NCBI GenBank assembly: GCA_048267245.1
Contig: JBLWXV010000001.1
Coordinates: 2,170,001 to 2,234,000 of the forward strand
Length of the DNA: 64,000 nucleotides
DNA from: JBLWXV01 sp048267245
GTDB taxonomy: Bacteria; Bdellovibrionota; Bacteriovoracia; Bacteriovoracales; Bacteriovoracaceae
Direction of reading: 5' to 3'
In this document: positions 43,122-52,679 of the stretch, in pieces
How positions within the stretch are numbered: the first letter of the stretch is position 1
Layout: each line of letters begins with the position of its first letter
Notes under the pieces: model-generated
The model's input: the letters and a program-made list of their open reading frames with translations, nothing else
What the model was told of the DNA's origin: nothing
The model's database searches: none
Position numbers and translations under genes: made by a program

Positions 43122-43170
43122 GGAGTGAAGTTTGTAATTTAAATAAGTTACAACTTTCTCCGAGTTTTTT
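43122..43170 (+). terminator. Intrinsic terminator after lysK
   Basis: GGAG-TG-AAGTT-T-GTAA (from 43122) pairs with TTAC-AACTT-T-CTCC (to 43161) across a 10-nt loop, followed by TTTTTT (43165-43170). The stem has small bulges but 13 pairs. Confidence 0.8.
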
Positions 43171-43246
43171 ACTTCTCACAAATTATATTGAATTAATCGA
43201 TTTTTAACCGATGAGTTAGCGAACTTTATGGTTTTAGGGATTAATC

Positions 43247-46200
43247 ATGATCAAGAAGTTACTGACATTTATCTGCGCTCTCACGCTCTTTGGATGTGCC
43301 GGCAAGGGTGAGAAGACCACCGCCGAACTCAAACTCTTCTCAGGCCATCTCGCCGTCTCAAGTTACACCGGTGGAGTGATGCTATGGGGATCATCAACCG
43401 ACGGCCAAAATGCTTTTGGGACTCAGATTACAAATAATACTTTTGAAATTGAACTCAGTAATGGCACTTGGAACTTTATTGCAATTGGCTGGGATGGCGC
43501 CTCTCAAATGAGCGGCACACCCTCATGTGCAGTGGCCAAGGGAATTGAACTTGGAGGAAGTGCCATCGCAATTGATCTCTCACTTGCTAACTCAAAGTGC
43601 GCGGACAATCTTATCTCTACAGGCGCCACCCCAGGATCTTTTGATTATACCTTCCCGCGACTAGCTACCAAAATTTGCAATAGCGACGCTCCTCTTGATG
43701 GCACGGGATGTGCCGACTCATTAAATGGCTACGCCAGTAGTATAAGAGTCTTTCTTCCCTCCTTTGCTAGAGTTGACGGTGTGACTCTAAGCTTGGATGT
43801 AAATGCAGGACTCGGTGATAGCTGTCATACAATATATGACCTCTCCTCTGGTGGGATCGTTTTAAATAACTTGAGTGTTCCAACTGGTGGAGTAGGTAGT
43901 CCTCTCTTTACAATGGTGCGCGCTTATATGGGTGACACCGATTGTGAGGGTGTGGCAGACACTGCGCTTAGCTCTCCTATTGATCTCCCATTTCCTTCTG
44001 GGCTAAGCGCCGGCCAAGGTGCTCCTAAATATTTTAGCGCGTTCACAAATCAAGTGAGCCCCTATAGTCACGAGCAGGCCAGTCTTGAAATTGCAATGGA
44101 TAAAGCAAGTCTATGTAACGCCGAGAGAATTGCGGCTCTTCCCTTTGCTGCCGGAGAAGGTGATGTGGGTAGACCATATGTCATCTGCTCAATCGATCAG
44201 CTCGATGGAATTGGTGGGACATCAAATTGGACCACTAATAATAGTAAGCATTTTATTCTTGGAAAGGATGTCGACTACTTTAGCGAAAATGGTGTCGACC
44301 TCCAACAAGTACTGGACACTCAATCTGAACCCAATTACCCCGACTCTGTCGCACTCGGAGAGGACTACTCAACCACTCCATCTTCCCCCACTCCTTTTAC
44401 CGGAACTTTTGATGGTCGTGGCCACAAAATCATTGGACATAAACAAGAAGATATCGAAGATCTCAATATGCCACTTAGTAGAATTGGCTTTATTCGCGAT
44501 ATGGGAACGAGTGGAAAACTTAAGAACGTCACCTTTCTCATGCCGATGGTAGAAGCTAGGGCCGAAGACCAAACAAATCAACATAATCAAGTTGGAATAG
44601 CAGTTGGGGCCAATGCTGGCACAATTGAAAATGTAAAAATTATTCATGGCGAAGTCATGGGGCGCGAGCAAGTGGGTGGCGTCGTTGGGCGCAATGATGG
44701 AATCATTTTAAACGTCGCTGCAACACAAATGAGAATTGAAGGTTTCTCTACAATTGGTGGAATCGCTGGTGCCTTTAATAACCCTTCGACATTAAAGAAT
44801 ATCACCAAGGCAATCTTTGATGGGAATATTAGAACTCGCTCTCAAGGATTCTGTTCGGATTCAAGTGCTCATGATGTGACAACTTGCGAAGGAATTCCGG
44901 CCACATGGTATGGACACGATTACATCGGTGGCATCGTAGGCCTGGTTGAATCATGTGAAAATGCTCATTCTGAATTTCAAGAAGTTGCGAGTCACGGTAG
45001 TATTAGTGGACTTCGCTACATTGGTGGTCTCATTGGCAAAGCTGCCGGATCAGAGTGTCAGGTAACAGATGCCTACTCAGACGCCTCAATCCACGCCGAG
45101 ATCGCTTCCAATTCTGCTGGCCTTGTTGGCTATCAAGACGGCGCTACTTTTGTTGCCGATAAAGTCTTTAGAGCTTCAGGACCAATCTCTTCTAAAGAGG
45201 GAACAATCTTTCAAAATTTTTCTAGCACCGTGACTGGTAGTAACGTGGTTTCGATAGATCCCGCCATTGTAGCAACTGGTCTCACTCACACAGATGTACG
45301 CACTCAATCAACCTACACTGCTCTAGGTATGGATTTTGTTAATATTTGGGCCATGGATGACAATGGTTTTGACTATCCTCGACTTCAAATTGAAGGGCCA
45401 AGAAAGTGTGCGGGCAAAATGGCCGTGGCACCATTTGCGGCCGGTAGTGGAGCCGCCGCTGATCCCTATCAAATTTGCTCTCAAGCTCAACTAGGCCAGG
45501 TCAAGAATTATCCCGGAGCTCACTTTAAGTTAATGAGAGATATTGGTCTTGAAAATTTCACCACAGGCACAACTTCAGTTCTAGATATTTCTAGTTTTGG
45601 CGGAGTATTCGACGGCAATGCAAAGACCATCTATCCCGTAAATTTGACCTCTTCACAAACTGGCCTCTTTAATAGCCTCGCAATTGGGTCGCAGGTTAAA
45701 AATCTAGAAATCATATCAAGTCAATCAATGCCTTCATCTGGAAGTTCAGGCCTTTTAACTGGAATCAACAACGGTCTAATTTCACGAGTAAGATCAAAAG
45801 GACAAATCAACCTCTCAGGCTCTTCGCCGGCCTCCTGCCTTGTGGGAATTAACAATGGTGTCATTGCGGGCTCAAAAGTAGACTGCTCTATTAACGTTAG
45901 TACCGCCTTAAGTTCTGCCCTTGGTGGAATCGCTAACGTATCGTCTGGGGCCATTCTCTATAATGAATTTAAAGGAAGAATCGCTCTCTACTCTACTCAG
46001 AGCATGATCGGCTCACTTGTAGGTGAGACTTCCACTGGCAGTGCCAATTCATTCTATGATCCGGCCTCAAATTCAAATATTAGCTTTGGCGGTGCTACCG
46101 GAGCTCTCATTGCAGAAAATCGCGTGGATGGATCAATCATTCTTGAAGCCGGCTCCCAAGCCTCAGAGAAAATTGGTGGCCTCGTTGGATCGATGAGTGG

Positions 46201-47137
46201 CTCAATTGCTACCATCAAGAATAATCAACTTCATGGTCAGATCATTTACAAAACGACTGCCGCATCTGACCTCTACGACTATATCGGTCCCTCACCCTCT
46301 GCCCCTGGAGCGGGCACAGCAGGGAGAATTTATATGAATACCACCAGCGTTATCGGGGATATCTACCTTGATAATGGTGCAAGCTGGGATCTTCTTCACA
46401 ATATTGGATCAAACCCATATCCAAGCTCTCAAATTGGTCTTACACCGAAGACTATCTTTGTCGGTGGGGTCGCAGGTCAATGTGGAGATTCAGGAAGTAC
46501 TATTGAAGAAAACTTTGTAAACACGCGCTTTGAGTTTAGAGGAACGAACTATCCGTCGCTACTTAACAATACTTGGGCCGCAATCTGTGGTGACGTAAAC
46601 GCTACCACAATGAACGCGAACTTCTATGTCTGGAACCCCATGCCGGTCAACTTCAACAGCACCAATACGGCCGGAGAATATGGCGCCTATAAGCAAAGCA
46701 CCAATGCTCTTAACACTCTTATTTATGTCGGTGATTTTGATTCAACTAATTCAACGGCATCAGATCTCTACGTAACTTCTTCGACAGTTGACTTTGACAC
46801 CATCGTCAATACAGATGTGCTTCAAACCATTACAGGTCAGTACACCGTCACTGATGATTCAACTGTTGCGAGTGACTATGTATCAGTAGCAGAGGCCATT
46901 GGTTCAATTGAAAATGGCAGTGCAGTCTATTTGCTTGATCAAATACTAGATCAAACAAGTTCACTGGTTATATTCCAAACAACCCTGCTTTGGGATGTTG
47001 GGACTGATTGGAATGATCCGAGTTCTCCATGGGTAATCGAAGATGGTGAAACAAGACCCTACCTCGTCAGACAAGAGCGCTCGAGCGATGATTTTAGTGT
47101 AGAGCAGTACGTTCAAACTTACTTTGACAACAGATAA
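43247..47137 (+). CDS. Giant lipoprotein adhesin-like protein with GLUG-type repeats
   Basis: 1296 residues; lipobox LFGC (Cys17). Residues 25-130 form a DUF4382-like beta domain (LKLFSGHLAVSS...GTWNFIAIGWDG). Two copies of a module follow, each starting with Cys and PFAAG-x-G...PY-x-IC (about 290 and 735), with a DGRGHKIIG or DGNAKTIYP strand and then a run of GLUG-like repeats (GGVVGRNDGIILNV, GGIAGAFNN, GGIVGLVES, GGLIGKAAG, GGLVGSMSG). This is a right-handed beta-helix surface protein, of the kind used for adhesion or surface binding. AGGGA precedes the ATG. There is a terminator on each side, so it stands alone. Confidence 0.8.
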   Translation: MIKKLLTFICALTLFGCAGKGEKTTAELKLFSGHLAVSSYTGGVMLWGSSTDGQNAFGTQITNNTFEIELSNGTWNFIAIGWDGASQMSGTPSCAVAKGIELGGSAIAIDLSLANSKCADNLISTGATPGSFDYTFPRLATKICNSDAPLDGTGCADSLNGYASSIRVFLPSFARVDGVTLSLDVNAGLGDSCHTIYDLSSGGIVLNNLSVPTGGVGSPLFTMVRAYMGDTDCEGVADTALSSPIDLPFPSGLSAGQGAPKYFSAFTNQVSPYSHEQASLEIAMDKASLCNAERIAALPFAAGEGDVGRPYVICSIDQLDGIGGTSNWTTNNSKHFILGKDVDYFSENGVDLQQVLDTQSEPNYPDSVALGEDYSTTPSSPTPFTGTFDGRGHKIIGHKQEDIEDLNMPLSRIGFIRDMGTSGKLKNVTFLMPMVEARAEDQTNQHNQVGIAVGANAGTIENVKIIHGEVMGREQVGGVVGRNDGIILNVAATQMRIEGFSTIGGIAGAFNNPSTLKNITKAIFDGNIRTRSQGFCSDSSAHDVTTCEGIPATWYGHDYIGGIVGLVESCENAHSEFQEVASHGSISGLRYIGGLIGKAAGSECQVTDAYSDASIHAEIASNSAGLVGYQDGATFVADKVFRASGPISSKEGTIFQNFSSTVTGSNVVSIDPAIVATGLTHTDVRTQSTYTALGMDFVNIWAMDDNGFDYPRLQIEGPRKCAGKMAVAPFAAGSGAAADPYQICSQAQLGQVKNYPGAHFKLMRDIGLENFTTGTTSVLDISSFGGVFDGNAKTIYPVNLTSSQTGLFNSLAIGSQVKNLEIISSQSMPSSGSSGLLTGINNGLISRVRSKGQINLSGSSPASCLVGINNGVIAGSKVDCSINVSTALSSALGGIANVSSGAILYNEFKGRIALYSTQSMIGSLVGETSTGSANSFYDPASNSNISFGGATGALIAENRVDGSIILEAGSQASEKIGGLVGSMSGSIATIKNNQLHGQIIYKTTAASDLYDYIGPSPSAPGAGTAGRIYMNTTSVIGDIYLDNGASWDLLHNIGSNPYPSSQIGLTPKTIFVGGVAGQCGDSGSTIEENFVNTRFEFRGTNYPSLLNNTWAAICGDVNATTMNANFYVWNPMPVNFNSTNTAGEYGAYKQSTNALNTLIYVGDFDSTNSTASDLYVTSSTVDFDTIVNTDVLQTITGQYTVTDDSTVASDYVSVAEAIGSIENGSAVYLLDQILDQTSSLVIFQTTLLWDVGTDWNDPSSPWVIEDGETRPYLVRQERSSDDFSVEQYVQTYFDNR

Positions 47138-47150
47138 TTTCTAAAGAATC

Positions 47151-47186
47151 ATGCAAGGCTAATCTTAGACGGCCTTGCATCTTTCT
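47151..47186 (+). terminator. Terminator after the GLUG-repeat gene
   Basis: ATGCAAGGC (47151-47159) and GCCTTGCAT (47172-47180) form a perfect 9-bp stem with a 12-nt loop, followed by CTTTCT. The T-run is interrupted. Confidence 0.7.
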
Positions 47187-47232
47187 CCTTCGCCCTCTAT
47201 CACCAGAAGTGAATATTTTTTGGAGATAGAAG

Positions 47233-47931
47233 ATGAAACTCGTCCTACTCTTAATCGTGACTACCTTTTTTTCTTACCAAGCTCTTGCAGAAACCTGCAC
47301 GACTGAGCTTAGAAACAGAAATCACATTGTGATTAGCTCCTTTGATGGCTGGGGCCAGAGTATGAGTGAAGCTTGCTTTGAGTCAAGACTTCAGTGCAAC
47401 GATGAACTCAGTTGGCGCCTTGACTCGGGCAACTACCCAGGGGCCTATTGTATTGATTTAAATGCTCCAACCCCTCCACCAACGAGTGAGTATGCTTGCT
47501 ACTCAAATTTGCGTCTGGCAAATGGCTCCTATGTTGCGAGCTACCGCGGAAAATCTCGCTACACCGAACAAGAGGCGTGCTCAAATGCGCTTAGAACTTG
47601 CTACACCGACCTTCGCCGTCGCCAAAATAATAGCCGCTACTACAATGCCTATTGCGAAATCGACCGCAATCGAAGACCAGTTCCTCCTAGACCTAATCCA
47701 ACACCCACTCCATCGCCTTGGCCGACGCCAGACCCAGACCCAACTCCTGGCACAGTGACAAGAACCTGTCAGTCGGCATTGCTGTCAGATACGGGAGATG
47801 TCATTCAAGTATTCACTGCCAGTCTCACTGGAAATAGCAGTGACAGAAGTCTTGGGCGCGAAGCCTGCGACACCGCCATGGAAAAGTGCGAGGCCGTCAG
47901 GTCGGGTTCGGAGTCTTGCAGGCTCCACTAA
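47233..47931 (+). CDS. Exported protein with three Cys-patterned repeats and a Pro-rich linker
   Basis: 232 residues; signal peptide ending YQALA (about residue 18). Three copies of one domain are visible, starting at about residues 20, 85 and 175: Cys-x-x-x-Leu, then 'G-x-x-I/V', an EAC segment, and a Cys-containing helix (EACFESRLQC; EACSNALRTC; EACDTAMEKC), with a final Cys. The second and third are separated by a Pro/Thr linker (PVPPRPNPTPTPSPWP). The family is not recognised; it resembles small DUF4189-like/Cys-rich binding domains. GGAG precedes the ATG. Confidence 0.68.
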   Translation: MKLVLLLIVTTFFSYQALAETCTTELRNRNHIVISSFDGWGQSMSEACFESRLQCNDELSWRLDSGNYPGAYCIDLNAPTPPPTSEYACYSNLRLANGSYVASYRGKSRYTEQEACSNALRTCYTDLRRRQNNSRYYNAYCEIDRNRRPVPPRPNPTPTPSPWPTPDPDPTPGTVTRTCQSALLSDTGDVIQVFTASLTGNSSDRSLGREACDTAMEKCEAVRSGSESCRLH

Positions 47932-48005
47932 GTAAGTGAATGTCTGTGGGCCCTTTCAAAGCCCTAGAAAGAGCGTTAAAATGTGAGGATTCACACGGAG
48001 AATCT

Positions 48006-49328
48006 ATGGAACTCACATCTTACCGCGAACGCCGCGCCAAGTTACTCGAACGCCTTAAGGGAGGCGTGGCCATTTTCGAATCGGCCCCGCATCAAACGCG
48101 CTCTCACGACACCGAATTTCCTTATCGCCAAGATAGCAACTTTAAATATTTAGTGGGTTTTGAAGAACCAGAGGCTAAGCTTGTTATTATCTCACACCAA
48201 AAAGAGCGCCAGGCCGTTCTCTTTGTAAGACCAAAAGATCTAAAGGCCGAAGTGTGGAGTGGCAGAAGACTTGGCGTTGACGGTGCCAAGGATCTTTTAG
48301 ATGTTGATGAAGTTTATAGTATTGAAGAATTCGATCAGAAATTGGATGAACTCCTCATCGGACACGACACCGTCTATCTCGATCTCTTTAATAGGCCTAA
48401 GCTCGTTAAAAAAGTACTCACTCACATCTCGGCCCTCTCTTATAAGAACCGAAAGAAGGTGATGACCCCACAGAAGCTTGGAAATATTATCCCACTAGTT
48501 GGCGCCCTTAGACTCATTAAAGATCAAAATGAAATTGCCTTCATGAAGAAGGCCGCTCAAATCACCACCAAGGCCCATAAAGCGGCCATGGCCTTCACAA
48601 GACCTGGAGTCAATGAGCGAGAAGTGCAAGCACTTATGGAGTATATCTACCTCTCTGGAGGCGCAAGTGGAGCGGCCTATGAGTCTATTGTGGCCGGAGG
48701 TGATAACGCCAATATCCTTCACTACATCGACAATTGCGATGAGCTCAAATCCGGGGAACTACTCTTAATTGATGCTGGTTGTGAGTACAATCTCTACGCC
48801 AGCGACGTCACAAGAACATTCCCAGTGAACGGAATCTATAGTGGCATTCAGCGCGACGTCTACGAAATCGTCCTTGAAGCCCAGAAAGCTTCACTTAGGG
48901 CCTCAAAACCAGGCGCGACCCTGACTCAAATTCACGCAGAGACCTGTAAAGTTCTAGCAGCAGGCTTAGTCGAACTTAAAGTAATGGACGCCGTACCAGA
49001 AGAACTAAACACTGACACACTCTTTAGAACCTACTACCCCCACGGCACCGGCCACTGGCTAGGACTAGATGTCCACGATAATTGTCCCTACACCGATGGC
49101 CCGGAAGATATTACTTTCACACCGGGAATGATCTATACCATCGAACCAGGACTCTACTTTCCAAAGAGCGATCTTAATATTCCAGAAGAACTCAGAGGGA
49201 TTGGAATTCGAATAGAAGATGATATTTTGATTACAGAGAGTGGATATGAAAATCTCACGGTTGCCATTCCAAAAGAAATTAAAGAAGTTGAGGATGCGTG
49301 CGCCCTAGACTACAAGAGCTTTCTCTAA
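48006..49328 (+). CDS. pepP: Xaa-Pro aminopeptidase (PepP type, M24B)
   Basis: Manganese-dependent aminopeptidase removing N-terminal residues before proline. 440 residues from the ATG at 48006 (CGGAGA upstream), against 441 in E. coli PepP; an in-frame upstream start at 47940 is less likely. Conserved metal ligands: Asp in LLIDAGCEYNLYASDVTRTFPV (two Asp), His in YPHGTGHWLGLDVHD, Glu in YTIEPGLY and Glu in GIRIEDDI. The N-terminal AMP_N domain starts at RERRAKLL. It converges with the kinase gene downstream, with one base between stops. Confidence 0.95.
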   Translation: MELTSYRERRAKLLERLKGGVAIFESAPHQTRSHDTEFPYRQDSNFKYLVGFEEPEAKLVIISHQKERQAVLFVRPKDLKAEVWSGRRLGVDGAKDLLDVDEVYSIEEFDQKLDELLIGHDTVYLDLFNRPKLVKKVLTHISALSYKNRKKVMTPQKLGNIIPLVGALRLIKDQNEIAFMKKAAQITTKAHKAAMAFTRPGVNEREVQALMEYIYLSGGASGAAYESIVAGGDNANILHYIDNCDELKSGELLLIDAGCEYNLYASDVTRTFPVNGIYSGIQRDVYEIVLEAQKASLRASKPGATLTQIHAETCKVLAAGLVELKVMDAVPEELNTDTLFRTYYPHGTGHWLGLDVHDNCPYTDGPEDITFTPGMIYTIEPGLYFPKSDLNIPEELRGIGIRIEDDILITESGYENLTVAIPKEIKEVEDACALDYKSFL

Positions 49329-49329
49329 A

Positions 49330-50586
49330 TTAGTGAATTAACTTGCCCTGCTCCTTGGGAATTTCTTCCAGGGGCAGGATGATCTTAAATGTCGTCCCAC
49401 CACTTATACTGCTCGTCGCCTCTGCTCTGCCAGAGTGGGCCAGTGCCACTGATGAAACAAGTGCTAGACCTAAACCCCACCCTTTTGCTTTCTTCTTTTT
49501 CGCATCACTTGAGCGGTAATAGGGATTAAAAATATGTTTGAGCTCCTCATCAGTAAGTGGATTTCCATAATTGTGTACAGAGATCTCTAGAGTTCCCTCT
49601 CTAGTCTTATTGACGATCAAACTAATTGGACGACTTGTATCACCGTACTTAATGGCATTATTGATAAGATTATCCATCGAGCGCTTAATGGCGTATTGAT
49701 TGTACTCACCTACGATAGGTTGAGAATTAAAAGACAATCTAAAAATTTCTCCATGAATTTTTGTAAAGTCAAAAATGCAGTTGCGGGCCATCGCAACCAC
49801 ATCAAATGAATTCTTACCGATCTTATCACTCGGTCCAAGTGTAGAGAGTTTCCAGTCGAGGAAGTTTTCAATCATATGGGTCGACTGATCACAAGAGCGC
49901 AAGATGCTGGCCGCACAATCCTTCATGAGAGAAGTATCGCACTCTTCTAGCAAGACAAGCTCAGCATTGTTCTGAATAATATTTAAAGGCGTTCTAAGAT
50001 CATGAGCGAGCATTGAAATCACACGATCTCTCGCCTCATTCTCGTGAGCGATACGATCGAGACAAATTTGATAGTTAATTTCCGTTTCTACTGAAGCCGC
50101 AAGTTCAACTAGGAGCTCGCGGTCGTGTTTACACCAAGATCTGGCGCGATAATCGAGCACACAAAAAGAACCAATAACTCCGCCGCCATCTACTCTAAGA
50201 GGTGTACCTATATAAGATTGAAAACCCCATTCACTAAAAATTGAGAGTGCTGCCGGAGAATTGAATTCTCTCAAGTCATTTATGGCAACAAGGTCACCAC
50301 AGAGTGTGTACTGGCAAATTGATTCATCCACATCGAGCTCTAGTGGAACCGCTTGAGTTTCACTATCAAAGTTGTGGACGAGTCTAAATGTATTAAATTC
50401 GGGGTCAATGATTGAAATGCAGCAAAAAGGTGCGGACAGGGCGCGCCCACCAAGTTTTGAGAGTCGCTTGAGCGCTGGGTGTTGTTTGGTACTAAGCTCA
50501 AGAACATCGTAGGCCGCCCGGGCCATAGATGGATCCTCTAAACTATCACGCACCTTATTAAATGGCGTAATCTTCGTCTCGATCAT
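49330..50586 (-). CDS. Soluble GAF-domain sensor histidine kinase
   Basis: 418 residues with no membrane segment. An N-terminal GAF domain (about 25-165, containing APFCCISIIDPE, ESICQYTLCGD and YIGTPLRVDGGGVIGSFCVLD) resembles bacterial redox- or light-sensing GAFs. It is followed by a coiled linker, HisKA (His in ISMLAHDLRTPLNII) and HATPase_c (NNAIKYGD; GWGLGLALV). Two adjacent Cys in the GAF core (FCCIS) could bind a ligand or metal. No response regulator is adjacent. The start is taken at ATG 50586, with GAGGTG upstream. Confidence 0.88.
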   Translation of the reverse strand: MIETKITPFNKVRDSLEDPSMARAAYDVLELSTKQHPALKRLSKLGGRALSAPFCCISIIDPEFNTFRLVHNFDSETQAVPLELDVDESICQYTLCGDLVAINDLREFNSPAALSIFSEWGFQSYIGTPLRVDGGGVIGSFCVLDYRARSWCKHDRELLVELAASVETEINYQICLDRIAHENEARDRVISMLAHDLRTPLNIIQNNAELVLLEECDTSLMKDCAASILRSCDQSTHMIENFLDWKLSTLGPSDKIGKNSFDVVAMARNCIFDFTKIHGEIFRLSFNSQPIVGEYNQYAIKRSMDNLINNAIKYGDTSRPISLIVNKTREGTLEISVHNYGNPLTDEELKHIFNPYYRSSDAKKKKAKGWGLGLALVSSVALAHSGRAEATSSISGGTTFKIILPLEEIPKEQGKLIH

Positions 50587-50732
50587 TGGTCTCACCTCTC
50601 CTAGGCAGATACCGTTAATTAGATGAATTTCATTTACGACAAAAGTAGTACGTTAATCCTAAACAACTTGTATTTGCCGAGGGCGTTAAATTTGTGATAA
50701 ATTTTCTTAAGATAATTAAGGTTTACAGAGGT

Positions 50733-51722
50733 TTAAGAAGACCTGTGGGCGAGATAAGAAAGAATAACCTGAACAACTTCCAACGCGTTTTCAAAGCGTT
50801 GAATATCACTCTCAGAGTGCTTCATCCAGATATCTTTAATTTCTTCTAATGATTCGTTAGCAATCTCAAGGTTTCTTAGTGCAATTTGTCTAATATCTTC
50901 AACTGAATCTGACAGAGATTCACTCGTCATCTGAAGAAAAATTGACTCTAAATCGCTTCCAGACTGAAAACGATCAAAGTGGGCAGGATGCTTTTCAAAC
51001 CAATTAAAGATCACGGAATTTACGATTCCATTTTTTAAATCGAGATGCTGATCTTTGAGTCCATCGGCAGAGAAATCAAGAGTGTCGTCAATTTGCTGAA
51101 AGGCAAGTCCGAGGTGTTTTCCAAATTTGCGAGCAAGGGCAATCTCATCAGCGCTAAGCCTTGCAAGAACCGCAGGAGCGACTGCACACCAAGACATCAC
51201 CGATGAGGTTTTCTTAAGAGCAATCTGTTCAATGATCTCACTCGTATAGTGCCTATTGTGAGAGGCATCCCATTGAAGCCACTCACCAAGGGCGAGCTCT
51301 TGAATGACCATTGCCATTTCTTGAACCAGTCGCAACTCACCAGTTTGTGTGAGTCCTACAATCACGTCGGCAAGAAGAAAATCACCAGCGAGCACGGCCT
51401 TCTTATTACCAGCTATGGCGTTAATACTTGGAGCACCTCTTCGCGTACTAGCTTCATCCACAACATCGTCGTGGGCCAAAGAAGCTGCATGCACCATCTC
51501 GATGGCGCGAGCAAAGGGATCAAGACGATCTGATTCAATGGCAAAGAGATTGCCCATGACATAAGTGAGAAGTGGACGCAGACGCTTGCCACCACTAAGA
51601 ACCGAGCGACCAAGGAGCTCATCAACGGCAGGCTTACCAAGCTCTGAATCGAGCTGATAGCTCATATTCGTGGCCCGATCGAGGAGCCCGCTTGGAATAC
51701 TACTTAAAAAGTCCTGCAACAT
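50733..51722 (-). CDS. Long-chain polyprenyl diphosphate synthase
   Basis: Trans-isoprenyl diphosphate synthase of 329 residues supplying the menaquinone side chain (octaprenyl/heptaprenyl class). First Asp-rich motif DDVVD (85-89) in LAHDDVVDEAS, preceded by small residues (HAASLAHD), which permits long products. Second Asp-rich motif IDDTLDF (about 213-219). Conserved GGKRLRP near 44-50. It diverges from ubiE-men across 211 nt, fitting joint supply of the quinone precursor. AAGAGAG precedes the ATG. Confidence 0.93.
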   Translation of the reverse strand: MLQDFLSSIPSGLLDRATNMSYQLDSELGKPAVDELLGRSVLSGGKRLRPLLTYVMGNLFAIESDRLDPFARAIEMVHAASLAHDDVVDEASTRRGAPSINAIAGNKKAVLAGDFLLADVIVGLTQTGELRLVQEMAMVIQELALGEWLQWDASHNRHYTSEIIEQIALKKTSSVMSWCAVAPAVLARLSADEIALARKFGKHLGLAFQQIDDTLDFSADGLKDQHLDLKNGIVNSVIFNWFEKHPAHFDRFQSGSDLESIFLQMTSESLSDSVEDIRQIALRNLEIANESLEEIKDIWMKHSESDIQRFENALEVVQVILSYLAHRSS

Positions 51723-51867
51723 GTGTTCTCTCTTAACAGCATCAAAAGATATACTTCTTAGGAAAACTTATTAGCACCCCAGCAAAAGCCTGTAAATACT
51801 GTGACTTTCAGCACTTATACAAACTCGACAAATACAACACAATAAGTGTTATCAACCTGCGTCAAGC

Positions 51868-51896
51868 TTGAAACACCGCTCATTTCGACGTATTAA
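51868..51896 (+). promoter_or_regulatory. Promoter candidate for the men operon
   Basis: TTGAAA (51868-51873), 17 bp, TATTAA (51891-51896), 37 nt before the ubiE start. The -35 matches at five of six. A short AACAC/GTGTT inverted repeat lies just upstream. Confidence 0.5.
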
Positions 51897-51933
51897 GTCA
51901 GCTCAAAAGTCTAAGCCCATAAAAGGACAGTGA

Positions 51934-52674
51934 ATGAGTACTCAAAACTCGAACCTCACCAGTACTGCTCTTAAAGAGCGAAAAAATGAATCATTTAAAA
52001 TCTTTGACCAAATTGCAAAGACCTACGACCTACTCAATCATATTCTAAGCTTCGGCATTGATATCTACTGGCGCAAGCGCTTACTTAGACTCTTGCCAGA
52101 TAAGAACAACTTAAAAATGCTCGATCTCGCCACCGGAACTGGAGATCTCGCCCTCACCCTCGCTCGCGATCCGCGTGTTGAGAGCGTAAGAGGCATTGAT
52201 CTGTCTCAGGGAATGGTTGAAATCGGTGTTCAAAAAGTTATCAAGAATAAATTGCAAGAGCGTGTTTCGCTTGAAATTGGAGACGGCGTCACAATTCCGG
52301 CCGAAGATGAAAGCTATGATGCTGTAACTGTGTCGTTTGGTATTCGCAATTTCAACGACTTTAAAAAATCACTTAATAATATGCACAGGGTATTAAAGCC
52401 AGGTGGACGCGCTTATGTGATGGAATTTTCCATCCCTAAGAATGCACTTGTTCGCGCTGTCTACTTTCTCTATTTCAGACATATTCTTCCCATGGTTGGA
52501 AATCTCATATCCGGCCACGGTGACGCCTATACATACCTCAATAAGACAGTAGAAGATTTTCCCTACGGAGATGACTTTCTCATCGTCATGACTGAGGAAG
52601 GTTTTATTAGAGCTGAGTCCTATTTGCTCACTTTTGGTATTGCCACTATTTACGTTGGATATAAAGAGGAATAA
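51934..52674 (+). CDS. menG: Demethylmenaquinone methyltransferase (UbiE/MenG)
   Basis: S-adenosylmethionine-dependent C-methyltransferase making menaquinone from demethylmenaquinone, the last step of the pathway. 246 residues. Family signatures: YDLLNHILSFGIDIYWRK, SAM motif LDLATGTGDLAL (about 68-79), ...VSFGIRNFNDF, and LKPGGRAYVMEFSIP. AGGA precedes the ATG. The first gene of a tight + strand unit with menF 5 nt downstream. In organisms with ubiquinone the same enzyme is UbiE; no other ubiquinone genes are seen here. Confidence 0.95.
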   Translation: MSTQNSNLTSTALKERKNESFKIFDQIAKTYDLLNHILSFGIDIYWRKRLLRLLPDKNNLKMLDLATGTGDLALTLARDPRVESVRGIDLSQGMVEIGVQKVIKNKLQERVSLEIGDGVTIPAEDESYDAVTVSFGIRNFNDFKKSLNNMHRVLKPGGRAYVMEFSIPKNALVRAVYFLYFRHILPMVGNLISGHGDAYTYLNKTVEDFPYGDDFLIVMTEEGFIRAESYLLTFGIATIYVGYKEE

Positions 52675-52679
52675 CAGCG

